A stretch of DNA of 39,770 nucleotides from Halalkalibacter alkaliphilus (lineage in GTDB: Bacteria; Bacillota; Bacilli; Bacillales; Bacillaceae_D): assembly GCF_023555415.1 (NCBI RefSeq), contig NZ_JAKRYL010000032.1:1-39770 (forward strand). Direction: 5' to 3'. The notes under the pieces are model-generated. The model was not told where the DNA came from. It worked only from the letters and a program-made list of their open reading frames with translations, and did not search any database. The position numbers were made by a program, and so were the translations under genes. The first letter of the stretch is position 1; each line of letters opens with the position of its first letter. Below are positions 1 through 7,086 of the stretch, piece after piece.

Positions 1-60
1 CCGCTTGGCTTTTGTTCAGTTTTCAAAGAACTCTTATGCGCTGTTTCATCAGCGACATTT
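1..60 (-). promoter_or_regulatory. rRNA operon leader with boxA-like element (operon runs off left edge)
   Basis: Read on the minus strand, positions 1-34 contain GTTCTTTGAAAACTGAACA followed by AAGCCAAGCGG. This is the well-known sequence found just before rRNA genes in Bacillus rrn operons; it includes the boxA-type antitermination element TTCTTTGAAAACT. The rRNA genes would start beyond the left edge. Seen directly: the motif. From memory of Bacillus rrn leaders: its identity. It could also be a 16S-23S spacer copy, but the tandem promoters directly upstream favour the operon leader. Confidence 0.7.
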
Positions 61-63
61 ATT

Positions 64-187
64 ATCTTAACATATCTTTTTGTTCTGCGCAATAACTTTT
101 TGAAAGTTATTTTCTCAACTCGTTACGAACAAATCAATCATTCGTAGCGACAAGTAATAATTTATCACAATAAACAATTCTGCGCAA
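64..187 (-). promoter_or_regulatory. Tandem rRNA promoters P1 and P2
   Basis: Two sigma-A-type promoters read leftward into the rRNA leader. P1 has -35 TTGCGC (182-187), a 17-bp spacer and -10 TAAATT (159-164). P2 has -35 TTGCGC (87-92), a 17-bp spacer and -10 TAAGAT (64-69). Both -35 boxes sit in the same TTGCGCAGAA context about 95 bp apart. Tandem promoters are the normal arrangement in Bacillus rrn operons. The shared TTGCGC (consensus TTGACA) is unusual and suggests that one promoter was copied from the other. Confidence 0.6.
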
Positions 188-369
188 TGGTTAATTTGAA
201 ATTAATTTTTGCGGCTAGATTTAATAATCTATCATAGTTCGACACGAATAACAACAATTTTTTCCGCTACTATACATTTACCACAGTTTCTATTTATAGA
301 CTAATTCTTAAAAAAACAAAGAAGATTTTTATATAAGGAAGCTTTTCATCGCTTTTACATGTTCATGCT

Positions 370-600
370 GATTACAGACACAAGAATGTACCAGCTGTGC
401 CGTGTTTTTTACCATCAGTTGCCACGAAATTTACCACTTACTGTCAACGTGTTTACCAATAGAAGAACGCTAACGGTTTTGAAGTGAAAAAGCCTAATCC
501 TCATATACCGAGGGATTAGGCTTTTGGTTTACTCTATCGCAACAATTGTAGATTATTATTCTTAGTGAATAGTATCATTGTACTGTGCAGCAAAAAATCT
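370..600. repeat. Dispersed repeat, copy A (second copy at 21620-21850)
   Basis: This stretch aligns along its whole length with 21620-21850. Both begin GATTACAG.CACAAGAA, share AATTTACCACTT.NTGTCAAC and CAATAGAAGAACG, carry the same GCCTAATCC hairpin, and end near AATAGTATC.TTG. In the other copy the right part is the 3' end of a broken lipoprotein gene plus its terminator. Copy A is therefore probably a leftover 3' gene end rather than an autonomous mobile element. I judge the similarity by eye at roughly three quarters identical. Confidence 0.65.
487..525. terminator. Bidirectional rho-independent terminator in repeat copy A
   Basis: The arms AAAAGCCTAATCC and GGATTAGGCTTTT flank a short loop. 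A-rich and T-rich flanks let the hairpin work in both directions. No intact gene lies beside it; it is probably left from the lipoprotein gene still recognisable next to the second copy. Confidence 0.7.
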
Positions 601-628
601 GCTAAAATTGATTATTTCTTATCTCTAT

Positions 629-645
629 TTGCTGCGAAGCAGCAA
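629..645. other. Perfect short palindrome
   Basis: TTGCTGC-gaa-GCAGCAA is a perfect 7-bp inverted repeat with a 3-nt loop in otherwise gene-less DNA. No T-run follows, so a terminator role is doubtful. Confidence 0.4.
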
Positions 646-662
646 TTAGACTATCGGTCTAG

Positions 663-855
663 TATCTACAACGCCCATGAGCCTTACAGGTGAAGCCTGA
701 ACTTAGAAATTCCTTTCTTGGTGAAGGCGAGCCGACTCGGTTAGTCTCGGGAATGTGTTTGCGGCTTTCTGCTTGATTAACCTCTTCGATTCACTTCTCC
801 GTTATTGCCTGCCCGCAACCCAAGCCGCGGTGCGCGGTGCAGCGTTGAAATCTCC
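663..855. repeat. Long GC-rich imperfect palindrome 1
   Basis: This block is much richer in GC than its surroundings and full of short inverted repeats, with ACAACGCCCATGAG at one end and GGTGCAGCGTTGAA at the other. Its right third aligns with that of palindrome 2: ATTCRCTTCTCCG, then a spacer, then GCCGCGGTG or TATGCCGACC, then GCAGCGT. It lies directly at the broken 3' end of the GNAT fragment. The boundaries CAACG and CGTTG recall the ends of integron attC sites. Function is not known to me. Confidence 0.5.
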
Positions 856-1011
856 AATAAAAGCTAATAATGTTACACGTCTTCCTGACCGATTATCATT
901 CAAACAATTATCATAATAATCATCAAGACGGTTTTTATTATGGGCTTTGAATGCTCTTTTCCAACATTGCTTTATCTCTTCAGTATCTAATTTTTTGATT
1001 ACAACTTCTAT
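850..1011 (-). pseudogene. N-terminal remnant of a GNAT acetyltransferase
   Basis: The minus-strand frame reads IEVVIKKLDTEEIKQCWKRA and continues through a DDYYDNCLNDN segment to TLLAFIGD. This is the usual N-terminal half of a Bacillus GNAT N-acetyltransferase. A GGAGAG ribosome binding site lies seven bases upstream of an ATA codon (1009-1011), so the start appears to have mutated from ATG. After IGD the frame runs straight into GC-rich palindrome 1, so the acetyl-CoA-binding half is gone. Seen: the frame, the missing start and the junction. Inferred: GNAT identity, from remembered family sequences. Confidence 0.65.
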
Positions 1012-1047
1012 GAGTAAACTCTCCTTGTAATGTTTAGTCGGTTTCAG

Positions 1048-1244
1048 CTAACGTCTGCGCATTCACGAAACCTCACCTGCTTAAAGTGGTTGCCGTTCTT
1101 TAGATAGCTCTTATCTTAAGCTCGGGAGCCGTTGGGTCGAAGACTTAGCCGGTGCAGGAGTTGTCGCCTGAATTCGCTTCTCCGAAATCCCTCTCCGACC
1201 AAGAGTCGGCGTATGCCGACCGCAGCGTGAATGCATTGTTATAT
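1048..1244. repeat. Long GC-rich imperfect palindrome 2
   Basis: The outer ends form an inverted repeat: TAACGTCTGCGCATTCACG at the left, and on the other strand from the right TAACAATGCATTCACG. The interior holds nested inverted repeats such as AGTCGGCGTATGCCGAC. It separates the GNAT remnant from the MmcQ-like remnant, as the shorter sites do in the array further right. In size and end structure it resembles a long attC site. It is homologous to palindrome 1 in its right third. Confidence 0.55.
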
Positions 1245-1271
1245 GATGCATCGGGCTTCTTCGAATCAGCT

Positions 1272-1603
1272 TTAAAAATATGCCTTTGATATCTTCTTAG
1301 GAGCAACTCTCCCCCAAGCATTCTTGATTAATTCTGTTACCTCATCTTCTTTTGCAGTATCCAGATTGATATTCATGTAATTTAGTTTGAAAAAGTTTCC
1401 GGAATCCTGTATGTCTTAGGATCCATTCCTGTTAGTAATTCTCTTTCTTCTTTTGTTGTTTTTACAGTTACTGTTTTCATATCTTACTGAATAACTAAAA
1501 AAATCTTATTGTTGATTCTAAATGAAGCTTTTCCCCAATGTTCTATTTCTCTAGTTACAGCTAGTGATAATGCTACTTTACGAACTTCTGATAATGTCAA
1601 CAT
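1272..1603 (-). pseudogene. Broken MmcQ/YjbR-family (DNA-binding fold) gene
   Basis: The minus-strand reading starts MLTLSEVRKVALSLAVTREI and continues EHWGKASFRINNKIF before a stop. It resumes in another frame with VTVKTTKEERELLTGMDPKT and YRIPETFSN, hits another stop, and ends with LDTAKEDEVTELIKNAWGR and KKISKAYF. The three segments in order match the short MmcQ/YjbR family, including the typical WG...R...KK ending, so the gene has at least two disabling changes. It lies between palindrome 2 and the VOC remnant, all on the minus strand. Confidence 0.65.
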
Positions 1604-1759
1604 CTAGGTTCTACTCCATTCTGGTTTTCCCGTGGTTTCATATAAATCCTATTTTCCGAACTAGTTCGTTTTATCTCCCTATTATAGGGATAGACGAACA
1701 TGGTTCGTGAATACTTCCATCTGAAAATTCTGGAAACTGTTATTAAAGAAGGTTATCTT

Positions 1760-2147
1760 TTAAAGCTGAGTTGCAACTGACCATATATTACCTGCAAAAT
1801 CTTTAAACGTTCCCCTTCTGTCGGGATCACCTCTTCTTACATTTGGTAATTCCATACAAAAGCACCCTAATGTCATGGCTTTTTCAAATACTGCGTCTAC
1901 GTCAGGCACATAAATATGAATGAGATGGGTATTAGGGGGGAATTGCTCCGAAGCGTCCCCTATCATGACGACGGAATCATCAATTTGAATTTTCTACATG
2001 CATAATTGATCCGTCAGGCATATCGTAGCGTCGCAGCTCTTTCCCATTAAATAACTTGGTTAATAAGTCCACCATTTTTTGAGCACCGTTGACTACAAAA
2101 TAAGGCGATAAAGAATTGTAACCGCTGGGCTTGAAATTTTTGTCCAT
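1760..2147 (-). pseudogene. Frameshifted VOC (glyoxalase-like, PhnB-type) protein
   Basis: From ATG 2147 the frame reads MDKNFKPSGYNSLSPYFVVN and continues to IMHVENSN, then stops. Removing one A in the A-run near 1990-1993 restores HVEIQIDDSVVMIGDASEQF and the intact downstream frame, which ends in the family's typical DFAGNIWSVATQL. It is a single-domain protein of about 128 residues. VOC/PhnB-like proteins bind metals or small molecules; the substrate is unknown. One insertion is the only lesion seen, so a sequencing error cannot be excluded. Confidence 0.75.
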
Positions 2148-2245
2148 TTTTTCACCACCAGACTTCCTTTAGTTATCTAATAATTGACATAATTGAATAT
2201 ATCAGTATTTCCCATTATAATAACTCCAATCAGCCTTAATTAACA

Positions 2246-2624
2246 GGTGGAACAAATAGCATTTCCCTCCCTGACACACCGCTACTAGAAGGAGGAGGCT
2301 ATATTTTAAACCTGATGAAGATGGACGTTGGGAAGCTGCTAATTATCGCTGGTAACCAGGGTTAGTTGTTGCTTATGAGGGAGAGCAGGTGGAACTTCAT
2401 ATTTTTAGTGTAAATGGAAACCATCATCGACTGCTCAATGCAGTCCATCTCCTCTAGTTTCAATTGCTCCTTATTAGGTCGTTTGCTTTTGAAATAGAAT
2501 GGTATACTTTCATATTCCAATGCCATTGGAAGGAGTATATTTCAACCACCGGAGGGGCATCGAGGGACAGTTGTTTTAGATACCTTCTCTGACCTTATCA
2601 CTTATTCTACGGATCGGACGTAAA
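2246..2624 (+). pseudogene. Decayed cupredoxin-domain gene
   Basis: Plus-strand pieces in different frames give LPDTPLLEGGGYI, then KPDEDGRWEAANYRW, a stop, GLVVAYEGEQVELHIFSVNG, and finally EGHRGTVVLDTFSDLITY up to TAA 2624. The order and wording resemble a cupredoxin domain such as those of soluble copper proteins, with a beta-strand around VELHIF and a C-terminal HRGTVVL strand. Frameshifts and stops make it non-functional. Its end overlaps the convergent minus-strand gene that stops at 2602. Family assignment is from memory and moderate. Confidence 0.45.
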
Positions 2625-3165
2625 AAATAACTCTAACAATTTGGTCCTTTGCTTGAAATTTCAAAGTATGTCTCTCACCATCAGGACTAAAATCTATAAA
2701 AGTCATTTGAGCTTTACCCATATCATCATTAGGATCGTATAGATTATCACCGTCCCATTCCCATAAATGACCGTGTATTCTTAGAGGTTGACCTGATTCT
2801 AAAAGGATTACTTTGTTCACTTGAATCGGGTAAATATTACCTTCTCTAATTTTTATATGATTTTTTGAATCGACACTCCATAGTAAAGTATCGTTAGCCA
2901 TGATATTACCGTAGATTTCTAAAACATTAAACTCGCCAAAACCTGCTTTTTCACATAAAATTCCCGCTAGATGTACTTCAACTTTAGTAATTTCGGGTCT
3001 ATTTTCATAAGGAACTTTAGGATACGAATTATAGTGATTCGGATTATTTTGGTGTGAATAAGCGGGATATAAATTTGGGTGATGCCTTAATGGGAGGGCT
3101 ATTGAGTTTGGTTTATAGTAGGGATGATGTTTTTGCAATTGATTTAAATATGGATAATAATACAA
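2602..3165 (-). CDS. Tyr/His/Pro-rich protein of unknown function, 187 aa
   Basis: The first 55 or so residues are low-complexity and rich in Tyr, His, Pro and Asn (MYYYPYLNQLQKHHPYYKP). The rest looks like a single beta-rich domain (about 57-187) with WEWDGDNLYDPNDD in the middle and an IVRVIFYVRSVE end. No signal peptide or membrane segment is seen. The start is TTG 3165 behind GAGGAG; the context GGAGTGACAGACTTTG is nearly the same as that of the next gene upstream. A possible sigma-K-type promoter (ACC, 15-16 bp, CATATATAA) lies upstream. Tyr-rich N-termini are common in spore coat proteins, but that role is inference. Confidence 0.8.
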   Translation of the reverse strand: MYYYPYLNQLQKHHPYYKPNSIALPLRHHPNLYPAYSHQNNPNHYNSYPKVPYENRPEITKVEVHLAGILCEKAGFGEFNVLEIYGNIMANDTLLWSVDSKNHIKIREGNIYPIQVNKVILLESGQPLRIHGHLWEWDGDNLYDPNDDMGKAQMTFIDFSPDGERHTLKFQAKDQIVRVIFYVRSVE

Positions 3166-3359
3166 AGTCTGTCACTCCTCAACGGTTTAATTATATTTTC
3201 CCGATATTATATATGGATGTTTAATTAAATGGTAATTGTCCTTCTATAAATGGGTGATTGTCTAATATACCTTGGGAGAACCCCCTTTTTGATATCCAAA
3301 TGCCACATCTTCTGACTAATTACGTAAAACCTACGTACTGCCTCGATATTTTTCTATTA

Positions 3360-4445
3360 TTAGGTACCCTTGAAACAACTCAAAATGCTGTTTGGATTGT
3401 TCTCATTCCTGGCAATGTATCGTCCTACAGACTTATGAATATTTCCCATACCTGGTATACCATGTTGTCTTATTAATTCTTTCTTAACAATCCGGACGTT
3501 TTCTTCCCATTTAAGAAGATTTTGTATTACTAAGTCGTCCGGCACTAGAATACCGTACTGATTATTGTTTGCAATGTCTCTTCGAAGTGAGTGAATGATA
3601 TTTCTTGCGATGCCAAGGATCTGTTCATGGGTTAACCCCTTCAGGTCACCGGGGTATTGACGAAGCGAGCCCCATTCAAAATACGTATCGTCAGTCCCAG
3701 GGTTAGCCAACTTTGTCAAAGCACATTGAATACGTCTCATCCGTTCAGGATTACGATTAATATGAAGTTGCACTAACGAAACTGCGCGAGCTAGATTCGG
3801 TGCATACCCAATGGCGTCTAAAGGTGGATCCATCTCAACAGCAGCATACTTTACGACAATTCGACGATTCATTTCTCTTTCAGGTAATGTTGTAGCCGTA
3901 GTATAAAGATCACTTGCTCCGTAGCCGAACAAAGAAAACTCGGCTGCATCAACTTCAGCAGGATCGCCACCACGCTGTCTCACAAGTTCTTTGGCTTTAT
4001 TAACAAGCCAATTTTGTGCTGCTTCTGCTCGTGCAACACTTACTTGCATCTCAAAATCAGCACCTCGACGATCTCTGTCTGCGTGTCCAGCAATTACGAA
4101 AGCAACAATAGGTGATTTTCCTAGAATAAAGCTATCTGCTATTTCCTTAGCCAATGCATCCATCTTCGCCTTTTCTTGTAGAGGAAGTCTATCAATATCT
4201 GAGCTATGTTGCGGAAACCGAAAAACGGTGATTTCTTTAGTTGTCACCTTCATTCGGTCGTAATCTCGAGCAGTATCATCAGAATCACTTACGACTGGAG
4301 GATTGGGATGGAAATATGAGCTTGCAGGCTGAATATACGGGTGGGAATTTCGGCTTACTGGCTGAGCTTGCGGATAGAAATATTGGGTTGCAGGATGAGA
4401 ATACTGATGGGAATATAGGGTCACAGGAAAATGACAATGAAACAA
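3360..4445 (-). CDS. OmpA-like domain protein with Tyr/Pro/His-rich N-terminus, about 361 aa
   Basis: The chosen start is TTG 4445, behind AAAAGGAGTGATAGAC, a context shared with the gene ending at 2602; a longer reading from 4535 lacks a good site. The N-terminus is low-complexity (YSHQYSHPATQYFYPQAQP). About residues 80-200 form an OmpA-C-like peptidoglycan-binding domain: FRFPQHSSDID, then AGHADRDRRGADFEMQVSVA with RAEAAQNWL, YGASDLYT, and NRRIVVKYA. The remaining 160 residues are helical, charged and unrecognised. There is no signal peptide or lipobox, unlike most OmpA proteins. OmpA-like domains are uncommon in Gram-positive bacteria outside motor stators. Confidence 0.8.
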   Translation of the reverse strand: MFHCHFPVTLYSHQYSHPATQYFYPQAQPVSRNSHPYIQPASSYFHPNPPVVSDSDDTARDYDRMKVTTKEITVFRFPQHSSDIDRLPLQEKAKMDALAKEIADSFILGKSPIVAFVIAGHADRDRRGADFEMQVSVARAEAAQNWLVNKAKELVRQRGGDPAEVDAAEFSLFGYGASDLYTTATTLPEREMNRRIVVKYAAVEMDPPLDAIGYAPNLARAVSLVQLHINRNPERMRRIQCALTKLANPGTDDTYFEWGSLRQYPGDLKGLTHEQILGIARNIIHSLRRDIANNNQYGILVPDDLVIQNLLKWEENVRIVKKELIRQHGIPGMGNIHKSVGRYIARNENNPNSILSCFKGT

Positions 4446-4682
4446 GTCTATCACTCCTTTTATCTTCCTTTCTAACAGTAAAATTATATTTAACTGTTTA
4501 TGTTCCTGAATCTTGTCTGTACATAATTGTGTCATTGCCTAAAAATGATTACTTACTAATGTAAATTTTGTTTCACCATTGTACTTTACCTACAACTGGG
4601 CTTCCAATTCTACGACTGAGTAATTGTGGAGTGATTGTCTTTGTATAAATGGGTATCTACCCATAAATAGATATTAGAAATT

Positions 4683-5564
4683 TTAAATTAACCAAATGGC
4701 ATTATAACCAACTCGTGGGAGGAATCCAGTTTGACCAGTTTCCACTATTTTAATATAATCAAACATTTGTAATCCTCCCTTTGGCCCCTCCTCATAATAA
4801 GGGCTCGGGATATTCCAGCGTAACCCAACTACGACCGTACCCTTTGGAATATTTGTTTGATGAGATCCTGATTTAGGCTCATGTAAGATCATCCAGTCAT
4901 TCGTCGTAACATGGAATCGTTTATTTTTCGTTTGCTGTACAATCAGTATTCTTTCCAAGGCTACCCTTGCTAGATCTATATATAATGGTTCATTGGCTGT
5001 CTGAACATAAGCTGTTAACGTTTTTTGTGTATTGCTGCTGGCAATTCGGCCTAAACCCTCAATGGCTCCCATCGTTATTCCGCTACATGGATGCTCCAGC
5101 AGTTCGGCTAAATAAGGAATGCCAGCATCTCCAATAGCCTCCCATTCATAGGATCCCCTGTAAAACACTTCATGATTGGAAGCGGAACTGCACCCCCACT
5201 CAGTATCCCCTGCTTTCTTCCACATTTCGTAAAGATCTTTTGGGTGATGTTGCTGGATACCAATAAGTAATTCCCTTCCAATCTCTACTGGAGAATACAA
5301 TTGGTTTGTTTCGATTAGATTCTTTTCGGTTGTATGAAAATATAATGCTAAACACTGCAACGAGTCCCCTGGTGATACAATATAATACGGACTTCCACCA
5401 GCCAGTGGCAGGTCAACCCCATTTTTAGGGATTATTAAAGGCATTCCAGAAATAATCATGTCTGGATGACAAATCACATTTTGACTCCTAATCTCCTGAA
5501 TAGTACTTCCAAATCTGCTTGCGATACTATGCAAAGTATCATTAGGTCTTACAATATACAGCAT
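4683..5564 (-). CDS. Two-LysM protein with HEAT-like and SH3-like regions, 293 aa
   Basis: Start ATG 5564 follows AAGGGGAGATAAT; an upstream in-frame start at 5618 has no such site. LysM 1 covers about residues 1-48 (YIVRPNDTLHSIASRFG) and LysM 2 about 60-105 (YYIVSPGDSLQCLALYFHTT). Residues 110-210 contain HEAT-like helices (AGIPYLAELLEHP, MGAIEGLGRI, LARVALERILIV). The C-terminal 80 residues are beta-rich and SH3-like, ending FLPRVGYNAIWLI. LysM domains bind peptidoglycan or related glycans. No signal peptide is visible, which fits spore proteins of the SafA kind that are deposited from the mother cell. It is transcribed divergently from the gene at 5775. Confidence 0.85.
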   Translation of the reverse strand: MLYIVRPNDTLHSIASRFGSTIQEIRSQNVICHPDMIISGMPLIIPKNGVDLPLAGGSPYYIVSPGDSLQCLALYFHTTEKNLIETNQLYSPVEIGRELLIGIQQHHPKDLYEMWKKAGDTEWGCSSASNHEVFYRGSYEWEAIGDAGIPYLAELLEHPCSGITMGAIEGLGRIASSNTQKTLTAYVQTANEPLYIDLARVALERILIVQQTKNKRFHVTTNDWMILHEPKSGSHQTNIPKGTVVVGLRWNIPSPYYEEGPKGGLQMFDYIKIVETGQTGFLPRVGYNAIWLI

Positions 5565-5703
5565 TATTATCTCCCCTTCTTGGAAGCATGGGAACGGTTC
5601 TTTTGCTTCATTACGCAACCTACTTAAGGATCAAAAGAACTGTTCCCTGTTAGGTACCTCTGGCTTTAAAGAAATATACGATTGTTTTTTTGGGAAATAT
5701 TTA

Positions 5704-5732
5704 CACAATATTATGCTAAAGTACATAGACTG
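5704..5732 (+). promoter_or_regulatory. Possible sigma-K-like promoter upstream of the 5775 gene
   Basis: CACA (5704-5707), a 16-bp spacer and CATAGACTG (5724-5732) match the mACm and CATAnnnTA plan of sigma-K promoters except for the last base. It lies about 40 bp ahead of an AGGAGG ribosome binding site. Suggestive only. Confidence 0.35.
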
Positions 5733-5774
5733 CATTACACCTTAATGGTGAAATAAAAGGAGGTTATTAATAAG

Positions 5775-6221
5775 ATGTCAAATGTAAATGATTACACTGG
5801 TAATTGGAATATGCCAGCATATCCTAATGCATTTCCTGGTACACCCTCTACTGTATATCCGGTTTACACAAGAGCGGACCCCTATCGTCCGCCAGTCGGA
5901 TTAAATTGGAGTTGGCGTACGCAGACGTGGCAATTAGCCCTTGATGATGCATCCACACGATGGCTAGCTGATGCAATAAATTCGGGTTCTAATGCGGCCG
6001 CCATTGCAGCTGGGTTGGTTGCATTGGGAGTACTATCTGCACCGGAGGCTGGAGCAATAGCCGTTATTTCTGGCATTTTAAAGATCGGAGGTGGAACAAT
6101 AACTTCGGCTAATACTTTAGGTGGCAATAAAGGTGTTTACTTTGACATTCCATGGTACGTACTTGCTCCTGGTGGTGTTGTAGCGGCTATCCCGGCACTC
6201 TATCCTAAAGCTAGATATTAA
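5775..6221 (+). CDS. Small hydrophobic protein of unknown function, 148 aa
   Basis: The N-terminal 45 residues are rich in Pro, Tyr, Asn and Trp (NMPAYPNAFPGTPSTVYPVY, then GLNWSWRTQTW). A helical stretch ALDDASTRWLADAINSG follows, then about 50 residues of Ala/Gly-rich hydrophobic sequence (AAAIAAGLVALGVLSAPEAG, AIAVISGILKIGGG) and a C-terminal hydrophobic VLAPGGVVAAIPALYP. This layout could insert into membranes or self-assemble, but I recognise no family. AGGAGG lies 11 bases upstream of the ATG, a long spacing. A terminator follows. Confidence 0.8.
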   Translation: MSNVNDYTGNWNMPAYPNAFPGTPSTVYPVYTRADPYRPPVGLNWSWRTQTWQLALDDASTRWLADAINSGSNAAAIAAGLVALGVLSAPEAGAIAVISGILKIGGGTITSANTLGGNKGVYFDIPWYVLAPGGVVAAIPALYPKARY

Positions 6222-6312
6222 TATGGGATTATGAACTGTTTACAGTGAGAAAAGATTGTATTGCCTCTTAGTATATATTCAAAAAAGGGATGTAACGATA
6301 TGGAAAAATACT

Positions 6313-6339
6313 GCCTCGTCTCATTGAGAGGTTTTTTTT
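6313..6339 (+). terminator. Terminator after the 5775 gene
   Basis: GCCTC and CTCA pair with TGAG and AGG around a short loop, followed by eight Ts (6332-6339). The stem is imperfect but the T-run is clear. It sits about 90 bp after the stop codon. Confidence 0.6.
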
Positions 6340-6436
6340 CATTAATGATAAATATCACCCTCCATGGTAATTTTTATTATTTGCAGAAAAACAATCTGGC
6401 CGTCAGATGTACATTTGCATATAGGAATCTTTAAAA

Positions 6437-6473
6437 GGAATACACCCTTAACATATAAGGATGTATTTTCCAT
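6437..6473. other. Stem-loop GGAATACA...TGTATTTTCC
   Basis: The arms GGAATACACCCTTA and TAAGGATGTATTTTCC pair with one or two bulges. It lies just downstream of the minus-strand gene ending at 6532 and could be that gene's terminator, although its T-run is short. Confidence 0.4.
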
Positions 6474-6531
6474 TTAATCTATGGACTTGTATAATATAGT
6501 TATAATAGTTTAAAAGTCTCTTATTATTAGC

Positions 6532-6720
6532 CTATTCCTCCGTTCGTTCAAAACAATTACACCAGCGGATTCTTCTTAAGTCAATTCTGTTTTCCACCCA
6601 ACGGAGCCCATCCCAACGGTATCCTGCAACTGAAGTTCTTTTAATCAAAGTCGGATAGTACCAAAAGTCAGAGCCATCGGTCAATGTAACATAAGTACGT
6701 TTGTAAAGATAGCTTTCCAT
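6532..6720 (-). CDS. Small basic aromatic-rich protein, 62 aa
   Basis: Start ATG 6720 follows GGGGGAG with good spacing; an in-frame ATG six bases earlier overlaps that site. The protein reads YVTLTDGSDFWYYPTLIKRT, then SVAGYRWDGLRWV, and ends in a CNC-containing basic tail. Short proteins with the pattern TYVTLTDG.FWYYP..I...S.AGYRW are widespread in spore formers as far as I remember, without a known function. There is no membrane segment. It is convergent with 5775 and divergent from the large gene at 7087. Confidence 0.75.
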   Translation of the reverse strand: MESYLYKRTYVTLTDGSDFWYYPTLIKRTSVAGYRWDGLRWVENRIDLRRIRWCNCFERTEE

Positions 6721-7086
6721 GTTCATCTCCCCCTTTCATTTGTTCCCTCTTATTTTATTCAATTAGTCTATATCAGTGAACTTTATTAATTTCCGCTATT
6801 TCGCTTATTTCCCTCTCCGATGTCATTTTAAATCCTTTTCAATACCGAAAAATTTATTATGAAAATAAAATTATAAAATAGCACAAGACGTTTATCGTTA
6901 GGAGCGGATTACATATGGGGATATGGGTAAAATTTCAGAATTTATCGACGACCCAACTGTTTGGAAAATTATGGTCTATCACATTTCCACAATGCATATT
7001 TTTGTTTAAGAATCTTGATTTTTATTAAAGCCAGCTGCTTTGATGACAAGCTAATCCTTTTTTTACTAAAGAAGGGAGAGAAATTT

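Noticed and set aside
1760-1966. The 68-residue VOC-like frame as a complete small gene
   Set aside because: The upstream sequence continues the same domain in another frame, so it is the 3' part of a frameshifted gene.
3991-4263. Plus-strand open frame opposite the OmpA-like domain
   Set aside because: It is a shadow of the coding minus strand, with no ribosome binding site and low-complexity composition.
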